DNA from: Paragordius varius
Lineage: Eukaryota > Nematomorpha
Reading direction: 5' to 3'
DNA length: 64,000 nt
Assembly: GCA_964247055.1 (NCBI GenBank)
Contig: OZ176052.1
Location: 11,470,001 to 11,534,000, forward strand
Shown here piece by piece: positions 22,550 through 34,100 of this stretch; position 1 is the stretch's first letter; every line of letters begins with the position of its first letter. Below the pieces are notes generated by a model. It was given only the letters and a program-made list of their open reading frames with translations. It ran no database searches and had not been told where the DNA came from. The translations under genes were made by a program, and so were the position numbers.

Positions 22550-24177
22550 TAAATATTTCTCTCACATCATTCTTGATCAGGACGCTCATTAACAAGTGTC
22601 TGATGTATTTTTTCTTCCATTTTTGCAGTTGTGGTAGTCTTTAACATCAATTTTTCGTTCCTCATATCCTGTGATTGTTTTGTGCCATGTTTTAAAAAGA
22701 TGACCTGTTTGAATCTAATTTATAATGTTGCATCTTTTTCAAATTATCATCATCTCTTAGCTCAATGTGTCCTAACCAGCTTAGTCTGTTGGTTTGATAT
22801 ATAATCAATTGGATCTATTTAAAAGATTGCGTGGGCGTCAAAATTATTGTAATGGTGAATGACGGATGGATTATGTTTTTGTAATAACAGTTGTTAAATC
22901 CGTAAGATAATGATAAACGAAAATTAAATTAATTGAAACATAATTATAAACAGAAACTATAAACGATATGTGAAACCCTTTCGTCAATAGTAATCGCAGG
23001 CTAGTTTCGTGCTTGTTAGGACTCATCAGTACGACACAATTATTTGACTTGGGGTTTCACATATCGATTTCGTATATATCTATCTAACTTTGTAATTTTG
23101 GTAAAAATGCAGTTGGTTATACGAATTTAAATTATATTTATTGACATTCATGATTGAAATTATATTTGGTTGAGTTTAATGCATAAAGGATTATCATGAG
23201 GATTTTATTTTCGTAAAATTTTGTTTTTATTAGTTTTGTACGGCCAGGTTTCTGCGCCGTATGTAAGGGGTAGCCGTATCACCGTAGTGTATATTTTTGT
23301 TTTGGTTTTAACGTTTATTAATTTGTTGTTTATAATGTGATTGATTGAGTAATATTTTTTCCAAGCTTGGTTGGATCGGTGTTTTATTTTACTAACTATA
23401 CCTCCTCCAGCAGTAATAACGTCGCCGAGGTATATAAAGGAATCTATTCTTTCAATTGAATGGGGGTTGGGAATGAATGGTTTTGCATCTGAATAGGTGT
23501 TAGCTCAATATATGGTTTACAGAAGAAGTTTGGTATGTCCAAAGATTGGAGACCAGAAAACTTCTACCCACGAATTGTAACGTGTGCTTATTAAGGAGTT
23601 AGATTGACATCTTTGCTACAAACTCTACAGGGGTACTTTGTTATCAATAGCGTCTGTCATAAATTTAGTTTTGCTAAGATTTACTTTAAGACCAAAATCT
23701 TCGAGAGTAGATTTCCAAGTTTCAAAATTGTGTACAAGGTCCTTTGGGGATGTGGAAGTAAATACTAAATCGTTGGCAAACAAGATCTGCCACTGTAATG
23801 TTCTGATGTCGTCTGATTACATTGAAAAGTATAGGGCTCATAACGATCCTTGATGCAAGCCAGCGATTTGAAATTTTTAATTAAAGCCATAGGCTGTTTT
23901 AAGAATTGTGGTAGAGATTCATTATTGCCTAAATGATCCATTCTTCCCTTAAAGCCCATGGTATTAGTATTCTCGGGACACAAGCCTTCTTTAGGTCGAC
24001 GAAGGCGTAATGAAGCGAAGATTTATTGGAATGTGCCGATTGTAAAGTCTTAATAGCATCTATTGTACTTTTAATGATAAACCCCATTTGCATATCGTTT
24101 GAGTAGGTTATTTTAAAGTTGAGCAAAATCATTTCATATATTTTCAATGAATGTTGTAGTATTTTGTTAGGCCTTTC
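22550..24177 (-). mobile_element. RTE-clade LINE relic, right-hand part of a split copy
   Basis: The minus strand, from 24177 down, reads LQHSLKIYE, DAIKTLQSAHSNKSSLHYAF (RT fingers and palm: LHYAFVDL), PRILIPWALRE, SIERIDSFIYLGDV, KIYTTVIRLPLTYGAETWP and RLSWLGHIELRDDDNL. This order is that of RTE reverse transcriptases and their C-terminal tail. The frame is broken repeatedly. About 265 bp more than the family needs separates GAETWP from RLSWLGH, and the hammerhead-like motif lies in that excess. The LINE resumes past the hAT insertion, at 28645 to about 28700. Confidence 0.75.
22964..23066 (-). ncRNA. Hammerhead-ribozyme-like motif (type I)
   Basis: On the minus strand, a perfect 15-bp helix closes the fold (CGATATGTGAAACCC at 23066-23052 with GGGTTTCACATATCG at 22978-22964). 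Inside are CTGATGAG (23029-23022) and GAAAC (23008-23004) at hammerhead spacing, separated by a stem II GTCC/GCAC with one mismatch and a six-base loop. A short UAG/CUA helix III is possible, followed by AUU as a candidate cleavage triplet and ACG, which can pair with CGT before the core. Helix III is weak and stem II imperfect, so activity is uncertain. Such type I motifs are known from Penelope-like elements and retrozymes. Confidence 0.6.
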
Positions 24178-24498
24178 CAGAGGCGTAGCTTGCATTTCTG
24201 GCCCCCGGTCCATGAATACGCGATGGCTGCACCTCCTCCTACCTGCAACCCCTATTAAAAAAATAATCAAATTCAAATCGTGAGCCGGGCGAAATAAGGC
24301 TTTTATAAACAGAGACACGTGAAAACCAAATATTTGAAGGTAGGTTCCAGTTGCGTCCCGAGCGTTTGCATAACTCTTATGCCCCCCCCCCCCCGCTTTT
24401 CTCCTTTTAAAAGCCAATAAAACAATTTTAAAAAATACAAACATTAATACCTAAACACCATAGATAAAGCACAGTCATATAAATTTTAAATCTATTAA

Positions 24499-24532
<34 letters not shown>

Positions 24533-24845
24533 TTACCATTTACAATCAAATTCACCCTCAAACAATTCAAATTAACCCTTGAACAATTCAAATTCACCCT
24601 AAAAATAAATTGTGTTTTCGGGCTAATATAACTCATCATAATATAAAATATATTCTTATAGTTTTATTATTATTTCAGAATTATATTAATTTTACACGTA
24701 ATTTTATTTTTTTAAATATAAAAAAAATATAGGTAATTTTTTATCTTAAAAACACATGATGTCTTTTGGTGAATTCGAATTGTTCGAGGGTGAATTCGAA
24801 TTGTTCAAGGGTGAATTTGAACTGTAAATGGTATATAACAAAATT
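24533..24845. repeat. Foldback-type element with tandem-repeat arms
   Basis: The left arm, about 24535-24600, holds three units of CAATTCAAATTCACCCT type. The right arm, about 24765-24830, holds the inverted units GGTGAATTCGAATTGTTC. Outer ends TACCATTTACA and TGTAAATGGTA are inverted. The whole folds on itself and lies inside the larger hAT. Confidence 0.7.
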
Positions 24846-25019
24846 TTGATATTCAAATACATACATGTAAATATTCTAATAAATTCTATAATATGGATAT
24901 ATATATATATATTATATAATACACATTGATTTTCGTTGCACATATTGAATGGATCTTATGATAATGGCGACCAATAATGATATAAAAAATAATTGTAGAT
25001 CTAAGCGAATTTTACAATA

Positions 25020-26430
25020 CAGTAATGTGACCAGATATTTTTAACTTTGACGCAGTACAAAATTAATACATACTTTGGCTGTTTTTACACCATCGACGTG
25101 GTATATTCACAGTTTCCACAAAAAAATCTGATGAAATATGCATTTTCTGGTAGGAAAATATCAGGATATCATGGTGCTTTTGGCTTTAACCTTTACGAGT
25201 TATTAAAGAAAGTTATTTACACTTTTGTGGTAAGTGCTTCGTATAAGATTGAAAAAGGTGAGCTTGTTAAATATATTTGATGAATGCTAAATGCGTTATT
25301 TCAATAAAAATCCATAAAATATAACATAAAATACATATAAAAAGCATAACATTATTTATTCTAAATATTTAGATGTAGGGTCTAAAAGTCCCAAATTTTG
25401 GGCTCTTTTAAAATGGACTGTTCTCTAAAAATAAACGCAGAATTCCGACAATTTCAAATATATGCTAAATTTGATATCGACTAAAGATATTTTTTAAAAA
25501 TGCATACTTTCAAAAATTTACTTTTTTTGAAGCATACTTCATACTATTTTGAGGATGATAGAAACGAAAACGGTTGAGATGTTATAACACTTTAAATATA
25601 AATCAATAATGCTAATTTCTAAATCACAATTTTGAAAATAGTTCGTTTTCATATGTTAAATTAATATTGTGTTTTTTTACATACCAAAATTTTCAAGCAA
25701 ACAAACTTTTAAATTAAAATTCTGAATGTTAAACATCATCGTATTTAGAATAGGTTTCATTTTATATTATAGCGTTATATCGTTTCCAACATGCTTCATA
25801 ATATTGAACAACGCTTCAACAAAATATCTCAAATTTGTTCTTGCAAAAAAATAAGAAAATTAATAAAAATTAATGAGTATATTAAACGTAAACTCTTAAT
25901 TTTACGGGAATACAATTTTCTATAAATTTTCCGTTTGATAATTATAATAAAAAATGGACTTTCTAAACTCGATCAAACATTTGTGAAAATATCATAAATT
26001 AATTTATTTTTTAATTTTGAGGCACCTCTTTTTGCGGAAGCCCTGAGTGAGAGAGCCATTAGCATGACTCTTACGGTTTCGAGTCCAGGATTTATAGCTT
26101 CGCCGCTCGAAAAGCTGCAATCATAAGCAGTTTGACCGATCAAAAATCAATTTTATGTATAATTCGAGCGGAAAATAAAATATTAATCATTTAAAAATAG
26201 GTCAATCTTAGTTTTTTACCCCATTTCTTTACAAATTATGAGTTTTTTTTACAGAAGGTACTATATCAAATTCTAAAATAATTTTTTTGAATAAATAAAA
26301 GGTTATTGATATATATTATTAAATAATTGATTTTTTTTATTTCAAAAAGCAGTACAAATTGGGCGCAGTACAGTAGCAGTTTTTTTCTGAAACTGTACTG
26401 CTAAAAACAGCCTATCTGGTGACATTACAG
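25020..26430. mobile_element. TIR element nested in the hAT
   Basis: Ends CAGTAATGTGACCAGATA and TATCTGGTGACATTACAG are inverted repeats matching at 16 of 18 positions. GCAGTAC words lie near both ends. No target duplication could be agreed on and the interior gave no transposase motif, so the superfamily is open (hAT- or P-like ends). It lies downstream of the hAT dimerisation domain in the transposase's reading direction. Confidence 0.65.
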
Positions 26431-28644
26431 TTTTCAACGGAATTAAATTTTACGACAATTTATGTAATGCAATAAATTTAATCCGTATTAAGTATATAAA
26501 TGAGATTTTACTACTTGGAAAGGAAAGAGGCAACTAAGAGAAAAATCTTTTTTATGTAAAAAGTTTTCTGGCTTTTATTTCAAACTCATCAATTATATTA
26601 TTAAAATCTATCATATTAAATTTTTCTTTCGACACTCAACAATGGTAAGTCATTTAAAAGATCTTGACCCATCGTCGATCGCATATATGTTAAAATTAAT
26701 TTCAATATGCTAAATAACCTTTCACAACTAGCGACTGACGTTGAAATAGTTAAAAGTATTTGAAGTGCAACCCTTAAATTGGGAAACACATCTTCACCGT
26801 ATGAAATTATAAAGGTTGAGTTCTAACGGAGTAGGTTTGACATTTTTCCGATTTAGGAGTAACATCCTACAATCACGATTTTTTATAAAAAGATCTGTTC
26901 CATTAAAATTTGTCACACTGACAAATACTCTTTCATTTTTTTCCAGAACTTTGTTAAAAGTCTGAAATGTGACCCGACATCACAGCTGCATTATCATAGC
27001 ATTGAGATTTACAATTTGATAACTGAATATTATCCATATTTAGATTTTCTAAAATTACCTTTTCAATTGACATTGCATCTTTGTTGAATAACTGAGAAAA
27101 GTCCAAAATACCTGACAACTTGAGAAATTTGTTTTCAGTGGACTATATATGGCTTTGAATCACATATTTATTTTTTTTATGTCATCGATCAATTTAGCTT
27201 TAACTCTTAAAAGCTAAAAGATGTATAAAGACGTTTTAGATTTTGGGTGAAACATAGGATAAAGTTAGGAGATTCAACGTTTCTAATGTGTTCTCCCATT
27301 ATTGTGTTAAACTGAGCTACAAGTTTTAGTAAAATAAGAGGTTTCCAGGATATGGTGCTGAGTCATCTAGATACATCAAACTCATGTTCGAAAAGGGAAA
27401 TTTTGGGTGATTAGAAATTTCATCAAGACTAATATTCGATGTAAAATATTTCGCCATCGATCCTTTTCCGATTGTATGTGAGCTTCTGGAGCAGAATCGT
27501 TTCCTGTTTTATTTATCAATCTTCTTTCTGCCTCTTTCCAATTAAATGCTTTCCGATGATTAGGACTATTTTTGACGGATTAATTTATCTTTTTTCTTCT
27601 ATTTATTGAAACCTTACGTAGTTATAAAAGTTAATAGTAAAAATAAGATCGATCAAAATGTAGGCAACAAAAACAATACGCATATCTGTTCTTCGGTGAA
27701 TATAAAAGTCAAGAACTCTCAACTTTAAATGCTTTTTTACCGACACGTCGTAAAAACCAAAATTAGGGCATTGAATGATGATTTTTTGTTTCAAAGAGAG
27801 ATTGCATTCATTTTGAAATCCTTGAGATCCACGAGTAATCATTTCTGTGCGAAGTTGATTAGATATTAAGGGAAAATTATTATTAGTTAATTTTAAAATG
27901 GCGGCATCCTTAAACTCTACAGGTATATCGGTTGGAATCACTAATAGTGTATTTGTAGTTTTCTCATCTCTATTTATTGGATCCTAAGGTTTCAGGTGTA
28001 TTTTGTTATTACAGAGGTACCGTTATGTTTGTGTCGCATACACTTTATTCAATGTTATGGTCAGATATTTTCGTTAAATAAGATTTCATACCCATTCGCA
28101 TTGTATTTGTTTTATTCTCTTCTTGGATTTTTCGTTTCCTATTTGCGTAACCGCTGAGTTTAGGGATTGATATCTGATGAGAAAGTAATATAAACAATAC
28201 AAGGCTATATTAATAATAAAAACCTACCTTGTTAGAGATGGAATGATCTTGGGGATTTAAATAAATAAAATTGGGTTTTGAAATCGAATATGATTAAAAT
28301 AAACATGCAATTATAAATTATAAGAATAAGAGATAAGGTTTTAATCAGAGACAGAGGTTATATTTAATTAAAGACAATAAAAGAATTAACAATAAGCCCG
28401 ATAAAGAAACGTTTTTTAAGCGAAAAAATAAGTTTGCATATGTTGAATGGACCTACATGAAAGTTGTTTTTTGCATAATGTTTGCTCTTGATCTCATTTA
28501 TATATAGGGATTATTACGTAAATTGCTGAAAAATCTTATCGAAAGTTGATATTCTAATTTTAATTAAAAAAATTATTTAGGCGCCCCTAAATAACCGCGC
28601 CCGGGGCATGATGCACCCCCTTGTCCCCCCCCGGTACGCCACTG

Positions 28645-28700
28645 GGCTTACGGCAGTCAAAGGAAGTAAGTTCTATTTTTTTCCAGTTTCTATCTATCGT
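28645..28700 (-). mobile_element. RTE LINE continuation beyond the hAT insertion
   Basis: The minus strand reads DRNWKKIELTSFDCRK, resembling the NWRGITLL stretch that precedes the segment found at 24177 in RTE elements. It is a short fragment and its upper limit is uncertain. Confidence 0.45.
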
Positions 28701-28812
28701 CACTCAGTATAAGGGATTCTTCAATGCATATTATATCTTCAATTGGTTGAATAAAATAATTGAAGCATCTATCGTCAGTCAGTATTAGGATGCAAAAGAT
28801 GATGTCAGACTA

Positions 28813-29947
28813 TGGGTGGAGTGAATAAAAAAAAGGAAACCCTTTAAGTGTTTCCTGTGCTCACTTTTTCAAAGAAAGGGTTTCCTTATAATTCATATAA
28901 AAAACACATCTGATTAACTCTCGAGTTTCCTTAAACCATGCCTAAAACCGATATAAATGTACCTAAAGAAAAATTGAGACTTCTTCTTGCAAAGTAACTT
29001 AATATTTAATATTTTAGATATCCCAGAGTTTTTAACAAATCTATGGTACCGTATATTGTAATTCAAAAAAAGAAGCTTATAAAAATCTACAATATGATTT
29101 GTTGACAGAAACAAAGAATTATTATGATATAGATCAGATATAGCGATAGATATGAAAACTTCAATCAAAAAAATATGATTTAAATAATACAGGAAAAAGA
29201 TCGCACGAAATCGGAGGAAATATTCCTAAATTCTTAAGATCGCACAGAATCGGAAGAATTTTTAAATTATTATGACAATCTAATTCACATTTTATATTAA
29301 ATAATAAATAGATTAAAGTTTTTTTATACATTTTTTTATGATAAAATAATAGTTTGTATACAAATTTTCATTTAACAAGAATAACATAAGAAACTGATTG
29401 ACTTAATATTTTTGAGGCTTGCATATACTAAAAAATGAGATTTGTTCGTTAATCTAAATCAGGAAAAAGTATTTTGTCATAAAGTTTATTGTTTGATTAT
29501 TAAATCGTAGAATTTGTTTCATAGATAATTGATTCTCTTATATCTTTTTTTGTTTCTTATCTAAGATCGTTGAGCAAACATTTAGTTTCTACGCTGTATT
29601 CCAAATATACTAGAAAAATCTAAAATGTATAAAAATAACTTTGAAAATTGAAATTTAAACTTATCGAATCTAATATCAAAACCGTATTAGCTCTAATTGC
29701 CTTGTTTGATCCTCTACTATCGATTGTTATAAAATTTATAAATATTTAAGGATGGTATTTAGCATCCTAAAAAATATGTAGGGTTTCCTTTAATAAATTT
29801 TTTTATTCACTTGAAAACAAGTGTTTCCTTAAAAATCTAATGTTAATTTTTTTAGGGTTTCCTTAGCTTTTTATTCACTCCAAATTAAGGAATCTCTTAA
29901 AAAAGCTAAGGAAAGAGTGTTTCCTTTTTTTTATTCACTCCACCCTA
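28813..29947. mobile_element. TA-flanked TIR transposon, Tc1/mariner-like
   Basis: Long inverted ends (GGGTGGAGTGAATAAAAAAA with AGGAAAC, and GTTTCC with TTATTCACTCCACCC) lie between TA dinucleotides. Length is about 1.1 kb. A second inner pair, AAGGGTTTCC and GGGTTTCCTTA, repeats the motif. An 84-codon minus-strand frame (29168-28914) shows no clear DDE signature, so the family assignment rests on the TA flank and size only. Confidence 0.65.
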
Positions 29948-31166
29948 TAAGTCGGAAAGAAACCAAAAAACGTTTTTATTAATCATCGGTCAGATAATGG
30001 CAAAGAAATTTTAAGTCGACGTTTCTATCTATCGTTAAAGTTATTTTTTTATTCCAAAATTTTCGGTACTGATTTAAGACTAAACTCAAAATTATAATTT
30101 GCATTTAAAATGGATGATTTCTAATAATGCAGTAATAAAAAGCAGTTTTGCATATTGTTGATTATCCCACAGCCCTTGCATTTTATTAATTCAGTTTCTT
30201 TAATTGGGTCCCATCGTGTCTGATAATAATGCTAATTTCTGTTTTTTAATGATTATATGGAGGTAATCAATTAATTTTAAACATTTAGGATTACGAAGAG
30301 ATCAATCACAAATAAAATTACCTTTGGCAACCTGCCATGTTAATGTATTAAATTAATGATATTTACATTTATTATGCTATATATCAGCGCTAAGCTAATC
30401 CACAATTTATTCAATTATAATTCTCATATGAATCAAAATGCTATTTTTTGTCTTTTTTAAAAAATAATTTTGGCACGCAAAACATTAATCAAATGTTTCA
30501 CAAAAATAAAATATAGATATATTTCTAAATTCTATTGCACATAAATATCATATAAACTATGTAATAATTTTTTAAATTGGAATATAGAATGTAGTATAGG
30601 GATTGCGTTTCACAAATTGAATGTCTTCAATATTTCATTTATTTTGCCAATAATTTTCTAAAGAAGAATAGCAATTTATTAAAAGATATAATTTTAAATG
30701 GCTAAATTTTTTAAGTTTAGTTTAAGTTTTTCATTAGATATTGTTATATAGCATATATAACAGAGAGTATGATGATTGAAGACAAAGTGAAAAATAAAAA
30801 AAATAACTTTAAATCAATGATATTGCTCTTTGCTGAATATACTATCTGGCATTAATTAATGAAACACTAGAAATTTTTATTTTTAGTTATAAGAAAAATA
30901 ATTTGAGAATAGCCTGTTTAATATATAAAAAATATGGTAAAATTAATTTTCATCTTTAATTAATGTATTTATCTGAGATATTAATTATTATTTATTGATG
31001 GCTACAATTGGGATCAAAAAAATATTACCAACCATTATTTTATTTTGTATTTATGGGAAAAGATGTAGGGTTTAGTATTATTATCGTACCAATTGTAAAT
31101 TTCAATTTGATAAACATAAAGAATAAAATATTCAAAGATTAGAAATCAATAAGAAATATTAGTAAA
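29948..31166. other. Spacer downstream of VPS13
   Basis: AT-rich DNA that presumably includes the VPS13 3' UTR near its right end. No gene or repeat was recognised. Confidence 0.5.
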
Positions 31167-34100
31167 TTATACTTCAGCCTTAGTCCTGTTCTTTATTGGA
31201 ATGATTCGATAATTATTATCTTCTGTAGGCAAAAAAGCAGACATACATCTCTTCTTTCGTGATTCCCCCTAAAAATAAATAAAAATTTTTGTAAAAAATG
31301 GAACACATAAATATATCAGCACACAATAAGCCTTAAAATATGTAATGCGAAATAAGTTGAAATATGGGGCAATTTAGTTAGTAAAAAACTTAATCTTTTT
31401 AATAAGAACCATATAAAATCTCATACTCTTTTTTATCGCTTATATAGAAGGTTTATGAGATGCTAAACCCCATATTCTACAACCCCGTATATTAAACACT
31501 AATATAGGATACATGATAAAATGCCTTTGACAATCAATTACTTTTTAAGTACCAAATTACGCTATAACTTTCCAAATTTTTACTGTATATATGAACCTTA
31601 ACATCTATTCGAATTCCATTTAACTTTTCAAGGTAAACTGGCCTCCTTGTGAATTGCGTCCAACTGTAAGACCAATCGATGACCCATTGTCCAAAAAGTT
31701 CGCCTTTCGATATCAAGAAAATGTTTCTAATAAAAAAAACTGTAAGCACATAAAAAATTTACTCATTCGTCATAATTAAGACATCCTTTAAATCGGAGCT
31801 TAAGAAAGCGTGGTACATATATTTCTGGTCCAAATGTCCTTTCTCCACAGCCTATCGAAAAATAAAATAAATATATTACAACTACGGAAATGCGGGGGTA
31901 AATTATATGAATATAAACATTTATTGTAATTTGATCCTGATATTTATCATAAATACTTGGAAAAAATAATTATACATAATATCATATTCAATCAATTTTC
32001 GATAAATTTTTTATAATTATAATATATTATCGTTATTTTCATTCCGATTATATGTAGTAATAGAGTAATAATGTGTTTCATCTTTTTATTAAATTATTTC
32101 AATCACGTAGCTTTGATAATAAACACATATGAAATTAATGCTTTCAAGTAAGATATAGTAAAATTTAATAAAGGTTATAAAAAAATTCTATCAATTTGAG
32201 TTTATAAAGTACGTTAACTGTTGAATATTTTAAAAGAGTGATAACATAATATTTTTATTCTTACGCGGAAAATTTCATATCCTTCCGCCTCATTGAAATC
32301 GTAAGGGCGAACAATTCCATCTCTGTGGATTATTCTTCTAGGTCTTAATCGGTGTATATCCTCCGATTGTTCGGCAAATCTAATATTATTAAAAATAAGA
32401 CCTTGTATAAATTTTTGAAAATTATTTGTAATAAAGAAAAAATTTTGGTGGGAAATCAAAAATGTTAAAAAAAATTTTTCTATATTTAATTCAATAAAAT
32501 TCCATTTTTTTTACTATTAAAATAATATTTTTTGGTCATAAAACCCACCTTATAATTTGAATCTCTTTTATATTGAGCAATCAAATTTTTATTATTAAAA
32601 TTAAATTTATTTTTTTAACAAAAAAACTTACCTTTTAATCCCCTGGAATGATGAGGAGGCAAAATCAACGACCCCAGACGTGGGGCGAGCTACAACGCCT
32701 ACGAGACCTTTTCCAAAACCTTTAATAAAACCGGAGGCCCCCTCTTGTTTAGCGCCTTCGAGGGGTTTTTTCACTACGCCGGTCAAACCTTCGTAGAAAC
32801 CCATCACAAGACCTAATATGTTCAAAATGTCCAATATATTTTAGGTTTTAAAATGTTTTTTTCGATTATCAATTTCATAAGAAAGTTTTCTATAATAATT
32901 TATTGATTTATTGAATGTATATGTAGCACGGGGTAGAAATAGAGTGATCACTTTAGCAACTTTTTACATAAAAAATATTTATTATCTGAGATAATGTATA
33001 TTAGCTATTCTATTAAAAATTTAAAAACGATAACTTAAATGCCCGATTAAAAATCTTAATCATCCTGAATTATCAAAAAAAAATATATTATAATTAACCT
33101 TTTCCTCCACGGGCTACACCCTCCTTTAAATCAGATGGTTTTTTGTTCATATCCTCACGACGACTTTTTTGATAATCTTGATCTAATGTAAGAGCTGCAA
33201 TACCCTTTCCAAGAGTACCTATCATATAGTTATACGAAATTCAATACATCCGTATAACAACACTGCATAAAATTTGTTAAAATAAATTATAAAAGGTAAA
33301 ATAAATAATATAATAAAACCATGTTGTCTAACTTTTAATTAATTTATTATCTTATGGAGAAATGCAATATAGCTGAAAATCGAAAACACATTCAATATTA
33401 TATTTCAGAATTTTAATGTTTTGAGTCAATTTCAATAATCATAAAACATGGATTTTTACAAAAAAAATAAAGTTTACTCAAGCTGTAACTTTTACTTTAC
33501 ATATTATCTAGCCTAAAGGTAATGATATTAATAAAACCGTTAACCTTTCTAAATTTTTCGTTTCATACATTTATTTATCAAAACATGCATTAAATCACTA
33601 TTTCCTACAAAGTCCCTAGTGTGATAATATTCATCAAATGCATTTTTATTATTTTTAGACAAAAATTTAACCAGTTATTCGAGAAACAGCGCCAGCGGCC
33701 CCACCAACAGTATGGCCAAAAAGGCTTCGAACCCCAAAAGCTAAGCCTTGAGCAAACTCTTCTGGTCCTTGGATAGCGCCTTGATAAGGTTCGTAAAAGA
33801 GATCACCCATTCCTTCCGTGAAACCACGAATCAAACCAAAAGGATTACCTAACACATCAAGACCCAAGACCAAAACATACATTTGTTTAAGGGCTTGTGC
33901 AACGTAATGTTTGGTAACTTCGTCTAAAGAATAAAAATATGTGTTTCAGCCAACAATAAAATCAAGAAAATTTTATAATGATGTAAAAAACGTTAAAATT
34001 TAGCTCGTATAATCATGCTAATATAAATTGATAGTCTTAATGAATGGTTGTGATTTAAGAAAGCAATAAAACCTGTAAAAAAACCCAATATTATATGTAA

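Larger units (their letters stand above)
24178..28644 (-). mobile_element. hAT transposon (zf-MYM/TTF-type transposase) inserted in the RTE LINE
   Basis: Termini CAGAGGCGTAGC (24178) and GTACGCCACTG (28644, CAGTGGCGTAC reversed) carry GC-rich GGCCCCCGG-type stretches inside. The minus-strand transposase relic reads a TTF-finger-like segment at 27941-27603 (ISNQLRTEMITRGSQGF). It continues with a dimerisation domain at about 26800-26560: VFPNLRVALQILLTISTSVA, CERLFSILK and RSTMGQDLLNDLPLLS. Frame breaks are many. Flanks GGCCTTTC and GGCTTACG match weakly, but RTE-like sequence resumes on both sides. It hosts a foldback repeat (24.5 kb) and another TIR element (25.0-26.4 kb). Confidence 0.8.

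Noticed and set aside
25047-25280. 77-codon plus-strand frame as a gene
   Set aside because: It lies in a nested TIR element and matches no family I recognise. It is open probably by chance.
26021-26140. tRNA gene or tRNA-derived SINE (GGTTTCGAGTCC resembles a B box)
   Set aside because: No acceptor stem, anticodon stem or convincing A box could be paired. A single B-box-like word is not enough.
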